A stretch of DNA of 64,000 bases from Anaerolineales bacterium (GCA_015075185.1 JABTUW010000002.1:310001-374000), one strand, 5' to 3'; shown: positions 1 through 12,504, counted from the stretch's first letter. The notes: generated by a model not told the origin, from the sequence alone. A program made the numbers and translations.

Positions 1-267
1 GTAGAGGTGATGATGGCAATTGACCAGACCAGGGATGAGCACACAGCCGCTGGCATCAATAACCTGATCGAAGCCCACGCGGGCCAAGTCGGGCCGAGTC
101 TCGGCAAAGTATTGGTCCACTTCAACGGTAGGCCCAACCCACAAAACGCGATTCTCTTCGATGGCGATAGCGCCCTGTTTGATTTCAGAGGAGGATACTT
201 CTTCCGGGGTCGAGCCATCGCATTGGGTTACCAAAACGTCAACATTTTTAACAAGGAGTGTTGTCAT
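1..267 (-). CDS. Amidohydrolase, N-terminal fragment (8-oxoguanine deaminase / AtzB-like)
   Basis: The first 89 codons of a gene that continues beyond the left edge. The protein starts MTTLLVKNVDVLVTQ and ends at the edge in PGLVNCHHHLY. That is the N-terminal beta-sandwich plus the first metal-binding HxH of the amidohydrolase superfamily, in the form typical of 8-oxoguanine deaminase, hydroxyatrazine hydrolase and cytosine deaminase-like enzymes. Members hydrolyse an amino group or halide from a purine, pyrimidine or triazine ring using one zinc or iron in a TIM barrel. The substrate cannot be told from this fragment because the specificity residues are missing. No strong ribosome site is seen before the ATG. 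The gene is transcribed away from the rRNA operon. The plus-strand frame over the same bases is a shadow. Confidence 0.8.
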   Translation of the reverse strand, partial: MTTLLVKNVDVLVTQCDGSTPEEVSSSEIKQGAIAIEENRVLWVGPTVEVDQYFAETRPDLARVGFDQVIDASGCVLIPGLVNCHHHLY

Positions 268-373
268 TTAAGGTATTCCATTTCTGTAAGGTGTTTTCGC
301 TATTTTAACTCAAACAGGTTGGGGGTCAAGTACGAGTGGCTTGGGCCAGCATGTGTTGGAATAATCAGATTAT

Positions 374-433
374 TTTGCGTCTCCGCCGGCATAAAGGTAA
401 GAAATCCGGCGTTTGTGTGTCTAAATAACTGCA
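374..433 (+). repeat. rRNA-leader direct repeat, copy 1
   Basis: This 60-bp element begins TTTTGCGTCTCCGCCGG and ends TAAATAACTGC. It is nearly identical to 687-746. Copy 1 lies upstream of the best promoter, so it may be a relic of a duplicated leader or belong to another promoter. Its hairpin is weaker than in copy 2 because a base is missing in the second arm. Confidence 0.75.
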
Positions 434-484
434 AACGGAATTTACCAAATTCGAGATTGCAAGCAAAAATATTCAATCTGTAAT

Positions 485-512
485 TTGCCTAAAAATCAGG
501 TTGATGTATAAT
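485..512 (+). promoter_or_regulatory. Candidate rRNA operon promoter
   Basis: TTGCCT at 485-490 and TATAAT at 507-512 are separated by 16 bp, a near-consensus housekeeping sigma promoter pointing at the 16S gene. It implies a leader of about 310 nt. A weaker second -10 (TATAAT at 575-580, no good -35) lies downstream. Confidence 0.55.
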
Positions 513-686
513 TCCGTTCAGAATTCTAACGTTAATCTAATAGTTGTATGTTAGATTAGAGTTGTGCAAGCGGTTATAATTAACAGGAACTCGCCTGCCG
601 GTGAGGTGGGAAGTTCGGTGACAACCAAGAAGGAGAAGCAGGTCTGATAGAAGCGACCCTATAAGTGGTACTCAAATTCTATAAGA

Positions 687-746
687 TTTTGCGTCTCCGC
701 CGGCATAAAGATAAGAAATGCCGGCGTTTGTGTGTCTAAATAACTG
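687..746 (+). repeat. rRNA-leader direct repeat, copy 2 (antitermination-like element)
   Basis: The second copy of the leader element contains a perfect hairpin, CCGGCAT...ATGCCGG (700-725). It is followed by a GTTTGTGTGTC stretch and then, just after the repeat, by GAACCTTAACAAC, which resembles boxA of rRNA antitermination sites. Hairpin, GT-rich box and boxA-like sequence together recall the nut-like elements of bacterial rrn leaders. The antitermination role is inference. Confidence 0.5.
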
Positions 747-832
747 CGAATGAACCTTAACAACTGAGGAGTGACAGGAAGCAAGAGATTGGCTCACGTT
801 AAAGACGGAGCAGCGGAGAGCTGCTTTGGAAA

Positions 833-2330
<1,498 letters not shown>

Positions 2331-2740
2331 TAGGGAGACTGCTGAAGCTGGTCTTGGACCAAGCCTCAGTAACTTCCCAAGGTTAATATCTCTGCTTGCA
2401 GAGATCCTTGTTTTATTTTTTCCCAATCCGCTCCCTGTCACTTCTCAGTTGTTAAGATCAAATTTGGCAGTTAGTTAAAACCATGCTATATTCAGTGAAT
2501 ATGATAAGATCAACCAATTTACTGACATTTGTATAATCTTTCAAAGCGTATGGCCTAGAGGGTAATGAGTGTGACCCGGCGATATGCCGGGTTTTTTATG
2601 CCCTTGAGAGATTGCAGGTTGAAGAGTGGCTATGAGCAAGTGTTGGTAGCCACTCTCCAGCGAGCAATTGTCTGGGACAGGTAGCACATTAAAAACTGAA
2701 TAGAACGAGTGTAGTTCAAATAACCAAAGCAAACACGTGT
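2331..2740 (+). other. 16S-23S internal transcribed spacer
   Basis: A spacer of about 410 bp without any tRNA: no cloverleaf or T-arm consensus is visible on either strand. It contains a terminator-like hairpin at 2574-2597 and a TATAAT at 2532-2537 with no clear -35. The base just before the 23S gene can join the usual processing stem with sequence after the 23S. Confidence 0.75.
2574..2597 (+). terminator. Terminator-like hairpin inside the rRNA spacer
   Basis: The stem is ACCCGGC / GCCGGGT with a 5-nt loop and six Ts, so it is a textbook intrinsic terminator by form. It sits between 16S and 23S, where it would attenuate 23S unless antitermination acts. See the matching finding. Confidence 0.5.
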
Positions 2741-5743
<3,003 letters not shown>

Positions 5744-5885
5744 TTTCTCAAGTGTTTCTTTGGTTGGTGCGCACACTCGTTCTGTTCGGTCTTTAGTGTG
5801 TTACCCTTAAAGGCTGAAGGCGAAAGGATGAATTTTCTTCTTTCAGCCCTCATCCTTCATATTTCATCCTTTGTTAAAAGTGTCT
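5744..5885 (+). other. 23S-5S spacer
   Basis: A spacer of about 140 bp. It contains complementary segments (GGCTGAAGG..., CTTTCAGCC, GGATGAA, TTCATCC around 5812-5872) that can form processing stems. No tRNA is present. Confidence 0.6.
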
Positions 5886-6003
<118 letters not shown>

Positions 6004-6214
6004 AGACCTTTTTTTATTCCCCCTCCATTGGCCCACCAGGACTTCTATTACAACCTCTACAAGAGCAGTTCGCTATCAGGAAGAGGTTCCCCCGGCAGAC
6101 AGTCGAACCCCTCTATTTAACTCCAGCTATGAGAAGTTAGTACTTACTCACCCACATGGGCTAATTAGAATCGACAAAATCGCCTGATTGGGTATAGACG
6201 CTAAAGAGGGGAAA

Positions 6215-6223
6215 TGCTATAAT
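6215..6223 (+). promoter_or_regulatory. Extended -10 promoter for the receiver-like gene
   Basis: TGCTATAAT is a perfect -10 with the TGn extension. No -35 is obvious. Transcription would begin near 6230, about 24 nt before the ATG at 6254. Confidence 0.45.
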
Positions 6224-6253
6224 CACCTGTGGTAATTCTCTTGCCCCTAAACA

Positions 6254-6634
6254 ATGTCCAGAAAAACAACTTTTATTGTTTCCAGCCATTTGATGTTTCA
6301 GCACGGTCTCGAAAGTCTGCTCAGCCAACAAGACGGAGTAGATATTGTTGGTCGTGCTTCCAGTCCAGACCTCGCGCTTGAACAGATAAAAACGTTACAG
6401 CCCGATGTGGTGATTGTAGATAGTACGAAGTCATCGGCTGAGGTTATCTCGAAAATCATCCGTGCTTTAAGTGACCATCGAGATATGAAAGTAATTGGCT
6501 TGAATCTCCACGATAATCACCTGGCGCTGTATCAACTCAGCCGGCCAGCGACGAGCGATTACCAGAAGTTAGAGTGGAGCGTTAATAGTGTAACTGATCT
6601 CTTGAAGGCGATCAGTTATATGCCTGCTTCTTAA
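6254..6634 (+). CDS. Degenerate response-regulator receiver domain, stand-alone
   Basis: A 126-residue single-domain protein. The pattern FIVSSHLMFQHGLESLLSQQ near the start and DVVIVDS near residue 55 match the NarL-type receiver fold (normally LIVDDHPLFREGL ... DVVLMDI). The phospho-acceptor Asp is kept, but the acidic pair that binds Mg is replaced by Ser-Ser. There is no DNA-binding domain after the receiver. It may be a pseudo-receiver acting by protein contact, or an unrelated protein with the same fold. It stands alone between the rRNA operon and the convergent branching-enzyme gene. An extended -10 lies upstream. The function is unknown. Confidence 0.6.
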   Translation: MSRKTTFIVSSHLMFQHGLESLLSQQDGVDIVGRASSPDLALEQIKTLQPDVVIVDSTKSSAEVISKIIRALSDHRDMKVIGLNLHDNHLALYQLSRPATSDYQKLEWSVNSVTDLLKAISYMPAS

Positions 6635-6657
6635 GATTGGGATTAAGCTCATCTTGT

Positions 6658-6694
6658 TCATCTACTTCCCAAACTTTGTTTGGGAAGTAGATGA
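6658..6694. terminator. Perfect 17-bp inverted repeat between convergent genes
   Basis: Arms of 17 bp (6658-6674 and 6678-6694) are perfectly complementary with a 3-nt loop. No T-run follows on either side, so it is an unusual terminator if it is one. The position between two convergent genes favours bidirectional termination or RNA protection. Confidence 0.55.
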
Positions 6695-6720
6695 GAAGTT
6701 CCGCCTCTTAACCCGCTCGA

Positions 6721-8535
6721 CTATTCATCTTGCGAAAAAACTACAACAGTATAAGGCCCGATGCTGATTTGGCCGTGACAGGGTAAGCCGTCGGTTTCGC
6801 CCTCCTGCGCCTCGACATCGTGGCTGGGGTGATTGGCAAAATCGGGGCCATAGTTGTAAGAGTCGCTGTTGAAGCGGGTCTTCCACAGTCCCCCTCGTGG
6901 AAAGCCAATTACGTAGCCATCGTGGCTTTGGTGGGCCATATTGACCACCACCACAACGCTGTCGCCCGGGCCCTGTTCTGCCCAACGATGAAAAGCAATA
7001 ATTTTGGCGGCGTCGTCAAAGTGGAAAATATGGACCTCCTGGCCGCACAAGCCGCGCGTCATGCCGGATAAATTACGCCGCAGGGCGATTAAATCCCGGT
7101 ACATGCTCAGGATACCGCCCTGTTCCTCAGCCCGCCACCATTCGACCGGGTCTTGATCGTGAAACCAGCGATCTTCCAGAAATTCCTGCCCCTGAAAAAT
7201 CATGGGGATGCCGGGTGAGGTCAAAGCAATAGCCGCTCCTAACGTGGAGCGTTTTTTAGAGAACCAATTATCCACTTTGCCGGGCCAAATCTCCTCCGGC
7301 ACTCGCGCCCGTCCATTGGCCACTTCGTCGTGCGACTCGGTGTAAATGACCCGGCAGAAAGCATCCAGATCATAGCGGTGCTCGATGGCGCTGGCGACAG
7401 CGCCCAAATCGCGGAACTGGTCGTCGGGCGAGATGACGGCTTGGCGAATGGGGTGGACAAATTCACTATCCCACTGAGCGCCGAACCCAGCTCCACCCGC
7501 GCCGACATCTTTGGTTACCCAGGCGTTATTTCGCAGGTCTTCGGCAATGCATAACTTACCGGGGTAACGCTGCTGAATCTCCTCGTTGATCCATTGCATT
7601 AAACCCCACCCTTCCGGGATGTCGCTGGCCGGATTGGCTTCATTACCCTCGATATTTTTGATATAGGCGGTTGCATCCCAGCGTAACCCATCCACGTGGT
7701 ACTCTTCGAACCACATCAGGGCATTATCACGGAGGTACTGCCGTACCTCTCCCCGGCCATAGTCAGGCCGGGTATCGCCCCAGGGAGTTTGCGAACGATG
7801 ATCGTTATAGAAATAAATCCCGCCTTTGTCATTTTCGCTCCACCCATCAAACTGCCATAGATCCATATCGGTTGGGCCAAAGTGGTTGTAGACCACATCC
7901 AGAATGACGCCAATGCCATGCTGGTGAGCAGCTTTGACAAACTGCTTAAAAGCATCCGGTCCACCGTAAATGCTCTCTACCGCAAAAGGGTGAGACGGAT
8001 TGTAACCCCAAGAGAAATCACCCGGAAATTCGGCGATGGGCATAACTTCAATCACATTGATGCCTAGCTGCTGGAGATAGGGCAGCATAGCCATGGCGCT
8101 TTCAAAAGTGCCGGGCTGGTCGCCTGGAGCGTCGTGGAACGTGCCGATGTGCATTTCATACAGGACGAGTTCATTCCAGGAGGGCAGGCGAAAGTGATCG
8201 TCACCCCAGTCAAAGGCATGAGGATTGTAGATAATACCATTACCGACCGAGTTGGTGACCCGGCGGGCGTAGGGGTCAATCCGAGAAAGCTTGGATTCCG
8301 GCCCCTCGATGATGTACCTGTACTCATCCCCTTCTTTTGCCTCCGGCACCTCCGCCGACCAGCAGCCGTTTTGTTCACTGTATAGAGGGGTGGCTGTTTC
8401 TTGCCAATTATTGAATGTTCCGGTCACAAAAACTTTTTCTGCATGGGGCGCCCACACCCGGAAAGCGACTCCCTCAGCATGGGGAATAGCCCCCATGCCG
8501 GGATGTTGGGCTGTTTTTTCCAGTTGGTTAGTCAT
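6721..8535 (-). CDS. glgB: GH13 alpha-glucan enzyme, probable 1,4-alpha-glucan branching enzyme
   Basis: 604 residues. A CBM48-like N-terminal domain (about 15-110; VWAPHAEKVFVTGTFNNW) precedes the GH13 barrel. All four GH13 signatures are visible: DVVYNH at 213-218, DGLRWDAT with the nucleophile D287, IAEDL with acid/base E332, and ESHDEV with H402-D403. The SHDE form of region IV is typical of branching enzymes, which cut an alpha-1,4 glucan and rejoin it as alpha-1,6 during glycogen synthesis in the cytoplasm. The length is in the normal range for the family. A trehalohydrolase or amylase role is the alternative; substrate specificity is not provable here. An AAGGAG site lies 7 nt before the ATG. 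No other glycogen gene is adjacent. Confidence 0.75.
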   Translation of the reverse strand: MTNQLEKTAQHPGMGAIPHAEGVAFRVWAPHAEKVFVTGTFNNWQETATPLYSEQNGCWSAEVPEAKEGDEYRYIIEGPESKLSRIDPYARRVTNSVGNGIIYNPHAFDWGDDHFRLPSWNELVLYEMHIGTFHDAPGDQPGTFESAMAMLPYLQQLGINVIEVMPIAEFPGDFSWGYNPSHPFAVESIYGGPDAFKQFVKAAHQHGIGVILDVVYNHFGPTDMDLWQFDGWSENDKGGIYFYNDHRSQTPWGDTRPDYGRGEVRQYLRDNALMWFEEYHVDGLRWDATAYIKNIEGNEANPASDIPEGWGLMQWINEEIQQRYPGKLCIAEDLRNNAWVTKDVGAGGAGFGAQWDSEFVHPIRQAVISPDDQFRDLGAVASAIEHRYDLDAFCRVIYTESHDEVANGRARVPEEIWPGKVDNWFSKKRSTLGAAIALTSPGIPMIFQGQEFLEDRWFHDQDPVEWWRAEEQGGILSMYRDLIALRRNLSGMTRGLCGQEVHIFHFDDAAKIIAFHRWAEQGPGDSVVVVVNMAHQSHDGYVIGFPRGGLWKTRFNSDSYNYGPDFANHPSHDVEAQEGETDGLPCHGQISIGPYTVVVFSQDE

Positions 8536-8572
8536 GTTGTACTCCTTGTGTAGTTTGACAACTTGGCAGACA

Positions 8573-8614
8573 AGACCGCAAAGGTATACTTCGCGAAACC
8601 TTTGCGGTCTTTTT
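8573..8614. terminator. Intrinsic terminator-like hairpin
   Basis: The stem is AGACCGCAAAGG / CCTTTGCGGTCT (12 bp), with five Ts on the plus strand. It lies between two minus-strand genes (CBS protein and branching enzyme), and its T-run is on the plus side. It may end antisense transcripts, or work as a weaker stop for the CBS gene. Confidence 0.55.
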
Positions 8615-8658
8615 GGTAGAAATTTTAAGTCAATTTTTCTTGAGTGATTAATACTATC

Positions 8659-9090
8659 TTAACGAGACGGGCGCGCCGGTTGGGAAATCTCTTCCAGGGC
8701 TTCGCCTGTGAGTTTATCATTAGCGACATCTACGGCCAAATCGCCCAGAGAGACAATCCCCACCAGTTGCTGGTCACGATTAAGTACCGGCAGCCGGCGA
8801 ATCTGGTGATCGGCCATCATGCGGGCCGCATCTTCAACATCTTGATCTTCGTAGCAGTAAACAAGATCCGGTGACATGACTTCGCCTACTGTCGTCTGCT
8901 TGGGATCACGTCCGGCGGCAACCGCTCGAACTGTAATATCACGATCGGTCAGCATGCCGACCAGTTGATCCCCTTCGCGCACCGGCAAAACGCCGACGTC
9001 GAGCGTGCTCATCCTGCTGGCCGCATCTTGCAGAGGTGTATCGAATTCTACAATCTCCACATCCCGGGTCATCACATCTTTGAGTTGCAT
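8659..9090 (-). CDS. CBS domain-pair protein
   Basis: 143 residues made of two CBS motifs (about 7-60 and 72-125), with the hallmarks VGVLPVREGDQLVGMLTDRDI and IRRLPVLNRDQQLVGIVSLGD. Such stand-alone Bateman modules bind adenosine nucleotides (AMP, ATP, NAD) and sense energy state, or regulate a partner. The soluble cytoplasmic form has no attached enzyme. An AAGGAG site precedes the ATG. It lies just upstream of the branching enzyme on the same strand, separated by a hairpin at 8573-8614, so co-transcription is uncertain. The target is not evident from the sequence. Confidence 0.85.
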   Translation of the reverse strand: MQLKDVMTRDVEIVEFDTPLQDAASRMSTLDVGVLPVREGDQLVGMLTDRDITVRAVAAGRDPKQTTVGEVMSPDLVYCYEDQDVEDAARMMADHQIRRLPVLNRDQQLVGIVSLGDLAVDVANDKLTGEALEEISQPARPSR

Positions 9091-9138
9091 AGTTTTTCTC
9101 CTTTTTAGTACTGAAGCATTTTAGCTGTTAGATATTTT

Positions 9139-9837
9139 TTATACGTAACGACGACGGCGACTGCCGGAGAGCAAAAAGATGTAGTAAAGCAAGCTGCCAA
9201 TTGAGGACACAGCCGCAGCGACGTAAGTCCAGGCTGCTGCACCAAGCACTTTTTTCACCCCTTCAGTCTCCTCTGTTCTATCGAGAATGCCCTGGCTTAC
9301 CAAAAGTTGTTTGGCCCGGTTGCTGGCGTCAAATTCCACCGGCAGGGTGATGAGGGTAAAGATAGTTGACAGACCAAATAAAATGACTCCCGCCCAGGCC
9401 AGTTCAAGGATGCCTAATAGAAAGCCGGCCAGAAAAAGCCAGGGGGCGAGATTGCTGCCAAATTGAACAGCGGGAACAATAGTACTGCGCATTTTAAGGG
9501 GAAAATAACCAGTTGCATCTTGCATAGCATGTCCAGCCTCATGGGCAGCTACCCCGGCGGCGGCGACACTGGGTGTATGGTAAACCGCCTGGCTGAGGCG
9601 CAATACTTTGCTACCCGGGTCATAGTGATCCGTCAGTACACCGGCTGTCGGCTCGATGGTAATCTCCTGAAGTCCCTGGGAGTCCAAAAGAGCGCGAGCT
9701 ACCTGGGCTCCAGTTAGATTACCCGGCGTGCGAACTTGGGAATAAATAGCGAAATTACTTTTTATCCGGGCCTGGGCATACAAACCCAACAACAGGCCCG
9801 GTAAAGCAAAAAGCCAAAAAAGAGGATTTACAAACAT
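9139..9837 (-). CDS. Membrane zinc metallopeptidase, YugP family
   Basis: 232 residues. An N-terminal membrane segment (LFWLFALPGLLLGLYAQ) is followed by the zinc motif HEAGH at 99-103. Two or three further hydrophobic segments (about 125-165 and 205-225) and a basic tail RRRRYV complete it. This is the pattern of the YugP / DUF2268-like putative neutral zinc metallopeptidases. The family is widespread in Firmicutes and Chloroflexota, and its substrate is unknown. Catalysis would be at the membrane. An AGGAGG site lies 12 nt upstream of the ATG. It is likely transcribed with the CBS gene, with a 48-bp gap. Confidence 0.82.
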   Translation of the reverse strand: MFVNPLFWLFALPGLLLGLYAQARIKSNFAIYSQVRTPGNLTGAQVARALLDSQGLQEITIEPTAGVLTDHYDPGSKVLRLSQAVYHTPSVAAAGVAAHEAGHAMQDATGYFPLKMRSTIVPAVQFGSNLAPWLFLAGFLLGILELAWAGVILFGLSTIFTLITLPVEFDASNRAKQLLVSQGILDRTEETEGVKKVLGAAAWTYVAAAVSSIGSLLYYIFLLSGSRRRRYV

Positions 9838-10236
9838 ATCTTGGTCAGCCTCCTACCTCTCGTAAAACTTTGTTATTTCCAATGTAACACCCTCTCGGCG
9901 TATTGCCTATACTCATTTAGGCAGTTTTTTGACAGAACAAGAATTATCTTCTTGTAATTCTCCTGGCGAAGATAGCGGTTATGAAATAGCCCAGATGACT
10001 TGAATTCAGAATTCTGAGTAACCCTATAGAGCTATACTCCGTTTTTGTGCTGCTTCTCTCGCTTGAGCAAGAAATCCAACAGTTATAACCGGAAGAGTTA
10101 CTAAAAAATAACCCTTCTGAACCTGCCCCTTTCACCCAAATTAGTATAGGCGCAGATAATTTTCTGGTTATAATGGATTCAAAATTTGCAGCAAGAGCAG
10201 GATTGAGCAAGCACTGGAGATTTGAAGGAGAATTTG
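9838..10236. other. Intergenic region without a recognised gene
   Basis: AT-rich, about 400 bp, between the divergent peptidase gene and a small plus-strand gene. A TATAAT at 10169-10174 is a candidate -10 for the small gene. The minus-strand frame at 9944-10210 has no family look and no ribosome site, and was not called. Confidence 0.6.
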
Positions 10237-10455
10237 ATGTTACACGCGGAACTTATTCACAAGCTTGACATGATTGCCTTTGAGGGATGGGAATATCACA
10301 AGTTACCTTCAGAAAATTTGGCGGACTATTGGAGCACCGAGCTTAGGGGGAACTCTGAACCGCTAGCGGTCACTTTGCCTGCCACAAGTAAACGCCCAGG
10401 GGTGAACCCAGGACAACCAAGTAAAGGTCGTCACCTGCTCAATCCCGTTGAGTAG
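10237..10455 (+). CDS. Small hypothetical protein (72 aa)
   Basis: It begins MLHAELIHKLDMIAFEGWEY after a good AAGGAG site (about 10231) and ends in a Pro/Gly/Lys-rich tail GVNPGQPSKGRHLLNPVE. It belongs to no recognised family. Support for a real gene is the ribosome site, the candidate -10 at 10169, and a strong terminator 6 bp after the stop codon. The tail is low in predicted structure. Confidence 0.45.
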   Translation: MLHAELIHKLDMIAFEGWEYHKLPSENLADYWSTELRGNSEPLAVTLPATSKRPGVNPGQPSKGRHLLNPVE

Positions 10456-10460
10456 AGCAA

Positions 10461-10486
10461 AAAACCCAGGTTTTTCCTGGGTTTTT
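10461..10486. terminator. Bidirectional intrinsic terminator
   Basis: AAAACCCAGG / CCTGGGTTTT with a 5-nt loop and T-runs on both strands. It separates the small plus-strand gene from the convergent methyltransferase. Confidence 0.8.
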
Positions 10487-11256
10487 CATTTCGGCGGTTT
10501 TTGAGCAGCCACCATGATCCGCTTCCCCTTCAACGGTGCAGCCCGACGAGAGCGGTAACTGTTATATGAGCGAATTTTTGTAAAACCACCTCTTTCCAAA
10601 AGATAAACGAGTTCAGGGTAAGTAATGATAGCGTGTTCATCGGTTTTGCATAGCTTAATTTCCTTGCCGTTAGGTCTTTCAACAGTATACTCGTTGATCT
10701 GGGTAAATGTCGCCGTGTGTACATCATATTCATATTGGGCCTCATGTTGAATCATCTGCCCGGCAATTGATTTTTTCGCCTGGGGCGGTTCCGGATCATT
10801 TTTAAGAAACCACAATAAATTGGGAATATCCAGGAAAAAGACTCCCCCCGGCTTCAGAGCACGATACACCCGCTCAACCGCATCCACTTGCGCCTCTGGC
10901 TCAAGCAGGTAAGCAAACGGACCGTTAATCGCCATAACCAGATCAAACGCCGCCCGCTGCTTGATATCGTTAAAGCCACCCGGCTGAACTTCTACCCTCT
11001 CGAGCGTTTCAGCCAGTTGAACCGCCTGGGCATAAAAGTCAGCATCCACCTCCAGGCCGACTACCTGCCAACCTAGCCGCGCGTACTCCGGCAACATTTT
11101 ACCCGGCCCGCAGCCAACATCAAGAATACACAAATTTTTACCCAGCCGATATGAGCGGGTTAGCCATTGGATAAAACCGACGACTGTGCCCGATTTGGGG
11201 CTAAAAACCGAATAGACCTGGCTTGGCAAATTTGCGACTTCGCTTTGTTTATCCAT
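10486..11256 (-). CDS. Class I SAM-dependent methyltransferase
   Basis: 256 residues from the ATG at 11256, which has AAGGTAG upstream. A GTG at 11331 would add 25 residues but lies on top of a TATAAT. The Rossmann motif ILDVGCGPGKMLPEYARLG (about 43-61) binds S-adenosylmethionine. VVGLEVDADF is motif II, FDLVMAINGPFAYL motif IV, and LKPGGVFFLDIPN motif V. The acceptor substrate cannot be read from the sequence; the C-terminal part (about 180-256) is of a common small-molecule or lipid-methyltransferase type. It is a monocistronic gene between two terminators. Confidence 0.85.
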   Translation of the reverse strand: MDKQSEVANLPSQVYSVFSPKSGTVVGFIQWLTRSYRLGKNLCILDVGCGPGKMLPEYARLGWQVVGLEVDADFYAQAVQLAETLERVEVQPGGFNDIKQRAAFDLVMAINGPFAYLLEPEAQVDAVERVYRALKPGGVFFLDIPNLLWFLKNDPEPPQAKKSIAGQMIQHEAQYEYDVHTATFTQINEYTVERPNGKEIKLCKTDEHAIITYPELVYLLERGGFTKIRSYNSYRSRRAAPLKGKRIMVAAQKPPK

Positions 11257-11394
11257 ATCTACCTTTTCTAAAGCCGATCTCGTAGAACGAACCTGGGTTT
11301 TTTTCTTTAACCAGTTCCTGAGAGGCTCCACCGCGCTTGTATTATAGGGCGCGCTTACCTTCGCTGCTATACTCAGTCAGGTAGTTTGGAAAAC

Positions 11395-11420
11395 AAAAAA
11401 GAGCTATCTTCCAATAGCTC
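11395..11420 (-). terminator. Terminator of the orphan NarL-type regulator gene
   Basis: GAGCTAT / ATAGCTC with a 6-nt loop, followed on the minus strand by six Ts. It lies about 180 bp after the stop codon of the gene at 11599-12270. Confidence 0.65.
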
Positions 11421-11598
11421 TCATGGTCTTAAGGTTCACTTGGCTCACCCACCTGGGCGACTATTAAATCTTGAAACTGGCTTCCTCAGAGAGATCAAGA
11501 CAAAAAATAGATGTAGTGATCCAACCGTTGGTCTATAACAGGGAGTTAAACTGTTAGTTTGTGCTAAAAATTTGGAGTTGCTGAGACTCAGCTTTGCC

Positions 11599-12270
11599 CT
11601 ATTTTTGGTCAAGAGGATCGTTGATTAAACCCTCCCGGATGGCATGCACAGCGGCTTGAATTCTATTTTGAACATGAAGTTTTTCCAGGATATTACGTAG
11701 GTGAATCTTGACCGTATTCTCAGTAATGTTGAGGATATCAGCAATTTCCTTATTACTGGCTCCTTTAACCACTTCTTCCAAAACCTCGATTTCTCTGGAA
11801 GTCAATTCGTCTACCGGTTCCCTTTGTCTGGTCTCGCTGGGTGGAGGTTGCCGGAATTCCTGAAGGATCTTGAACGCCATAGCTCCAGAGAGGGGGGCCT
11901 CACCCTGGCGGATTTTTTCGAGCATTTCGTACAATTGCTGTGGTTCCAGGTTTTTGAGCAAATATCCATTGGCCCCATTTTTGATCGCTTGAAACAGATC
12001 GTCGTCATTTTCCGATACAGTCAACATCACCACCCCAATGTGGGGCATTTCTTCTTTAATAATCTTGACCGTCTCCAGCCCGTTGCGATTGGGCATATTG
12101 ATATCCATCAAGATCACATCGGGCATTGTTTCTCTGGCTATCCTGACCGCTTCAATACCGTCACTGGCTTCACCCACAATTTTCATGTCTTTGCGCGAGG
12201 AAATCAATGAAGCGATCCCTTTACGGAACAGGATATGATCATCAACTAATAAAATGCGCATTGCTTCCAT
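11599..12270 (-). CDS. NarL/FixJ-family response regulator
   Basis: 223 residues. The receiver domain (about 4-120) has the acidic pair in LLVDDH, the phospho-acceptor Asp in VILMDINMP, and the switch Thr/Lys in VVMLTVS and GYLLKN. A linker (130-150) leads to a LuxR-type helix-turn-helix (about 152-212; LTSREIEVLEEVVKGASNKEIADIL). Phosphorylation by a histidine kinase would drive dimerisation and DNA binding. No kinase gene adjoins it, so it is an orphan; the kinase at 13976 has its own regulator. GGGAG precedes the ATG. Its own terminator lies downstream. Confidence 0.92.
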   Translation of the reverse strand: MEAMRILLVDDHILFRKGIASLISSRKDMKIVGEASDGIEAVRIARETMPDVILMDINMPNRNGLETVKIIKEEMPHIGVVMLTVSENDDDLFQAIKNGANGYLLKNLEPQQLYEMLEKIRQGEAPLSGAMAFKILQEFRQPPPSETRQREPVDELTSREIEVLEEVVKGASNKEIADILNITENTVKIHLRNILEKLHVQNRIQAAVHAIREGLINDPLDQK

Positions 12271-12403
12271 GAGATACTACTCCCATTTTTCGTAATTTTG
12301 TAATCACTTATTTAGCTTGGCCGCAGATTGAGGGGGTAAGAGGCTGTTACGGACATAGTATACAAAAGCTGCCAAAAGCTGTCAACATAGATTTCGAAAA
12401 GCT

Positions 12404-12487
12404 AGGTGACAGGCACTTTTAAGCACTAAAATAGGCAACTTTTGTTCAAATAAGCCCAATTAGTAGTCCGATAAGTGCCTGTCACCT
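12404..12487. repeat. Short inverted-repeat element (84 bp)
   Basis: Perfect 15-bp terminal inverted repeats, AGGTGACAGGCACTT (12404-12418) and its complement (12473-12487), enclose about 54 bp of AT-rich sequence. It has no coding capacity. The form fits a REP- or MITE-like non-autonomous element in an intergenic space. No target-site duplication is obvious. Confidence 0.55.
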
Positions 12488-12504
12488 TAATCCCTTATTA
12501 AAGG

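Larger units (their letters stand above)
268..832. other. rRNA operon upstream region and leader
   Basis: There is no convincing protein gene here. The stretch holds the divergent upstream region of the amidohydrolase gene, two copies of a 60-bp element (374-433 and 687-746), a good promoter at 485-512, a second possible -10 (TATAAT at 575-580), and the transcribed leader of the 16S gene. Confidence 0.7.

Noticed and set aside
7..483. Plus-strand open frame of 158 codons at the left edge
   Set aside because: The minus strand over 1-267 encodes a clear amidohydrolase N-terminus, and the rest is AT-rich leader DNA.
2331..2740. Possible tRNA-Ile/tRNA-Ala in the 16S-23S spacer
   Set aside because: No acceptor stem, anticodon arm or GGTTCGAATCC-like T arm could be found on either strand.
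6721..7071. Short frames on both strands within the branching-enzyme gene
   Set aside because: Shadows of the GH13 coding frame, which carries all catalytic motifs.
9944..10210. Minus-strand frame of 88 codons
   Set aside because: Low-complexity composition, no ribosome site, no recognisable motif, in an AT-rich gap.
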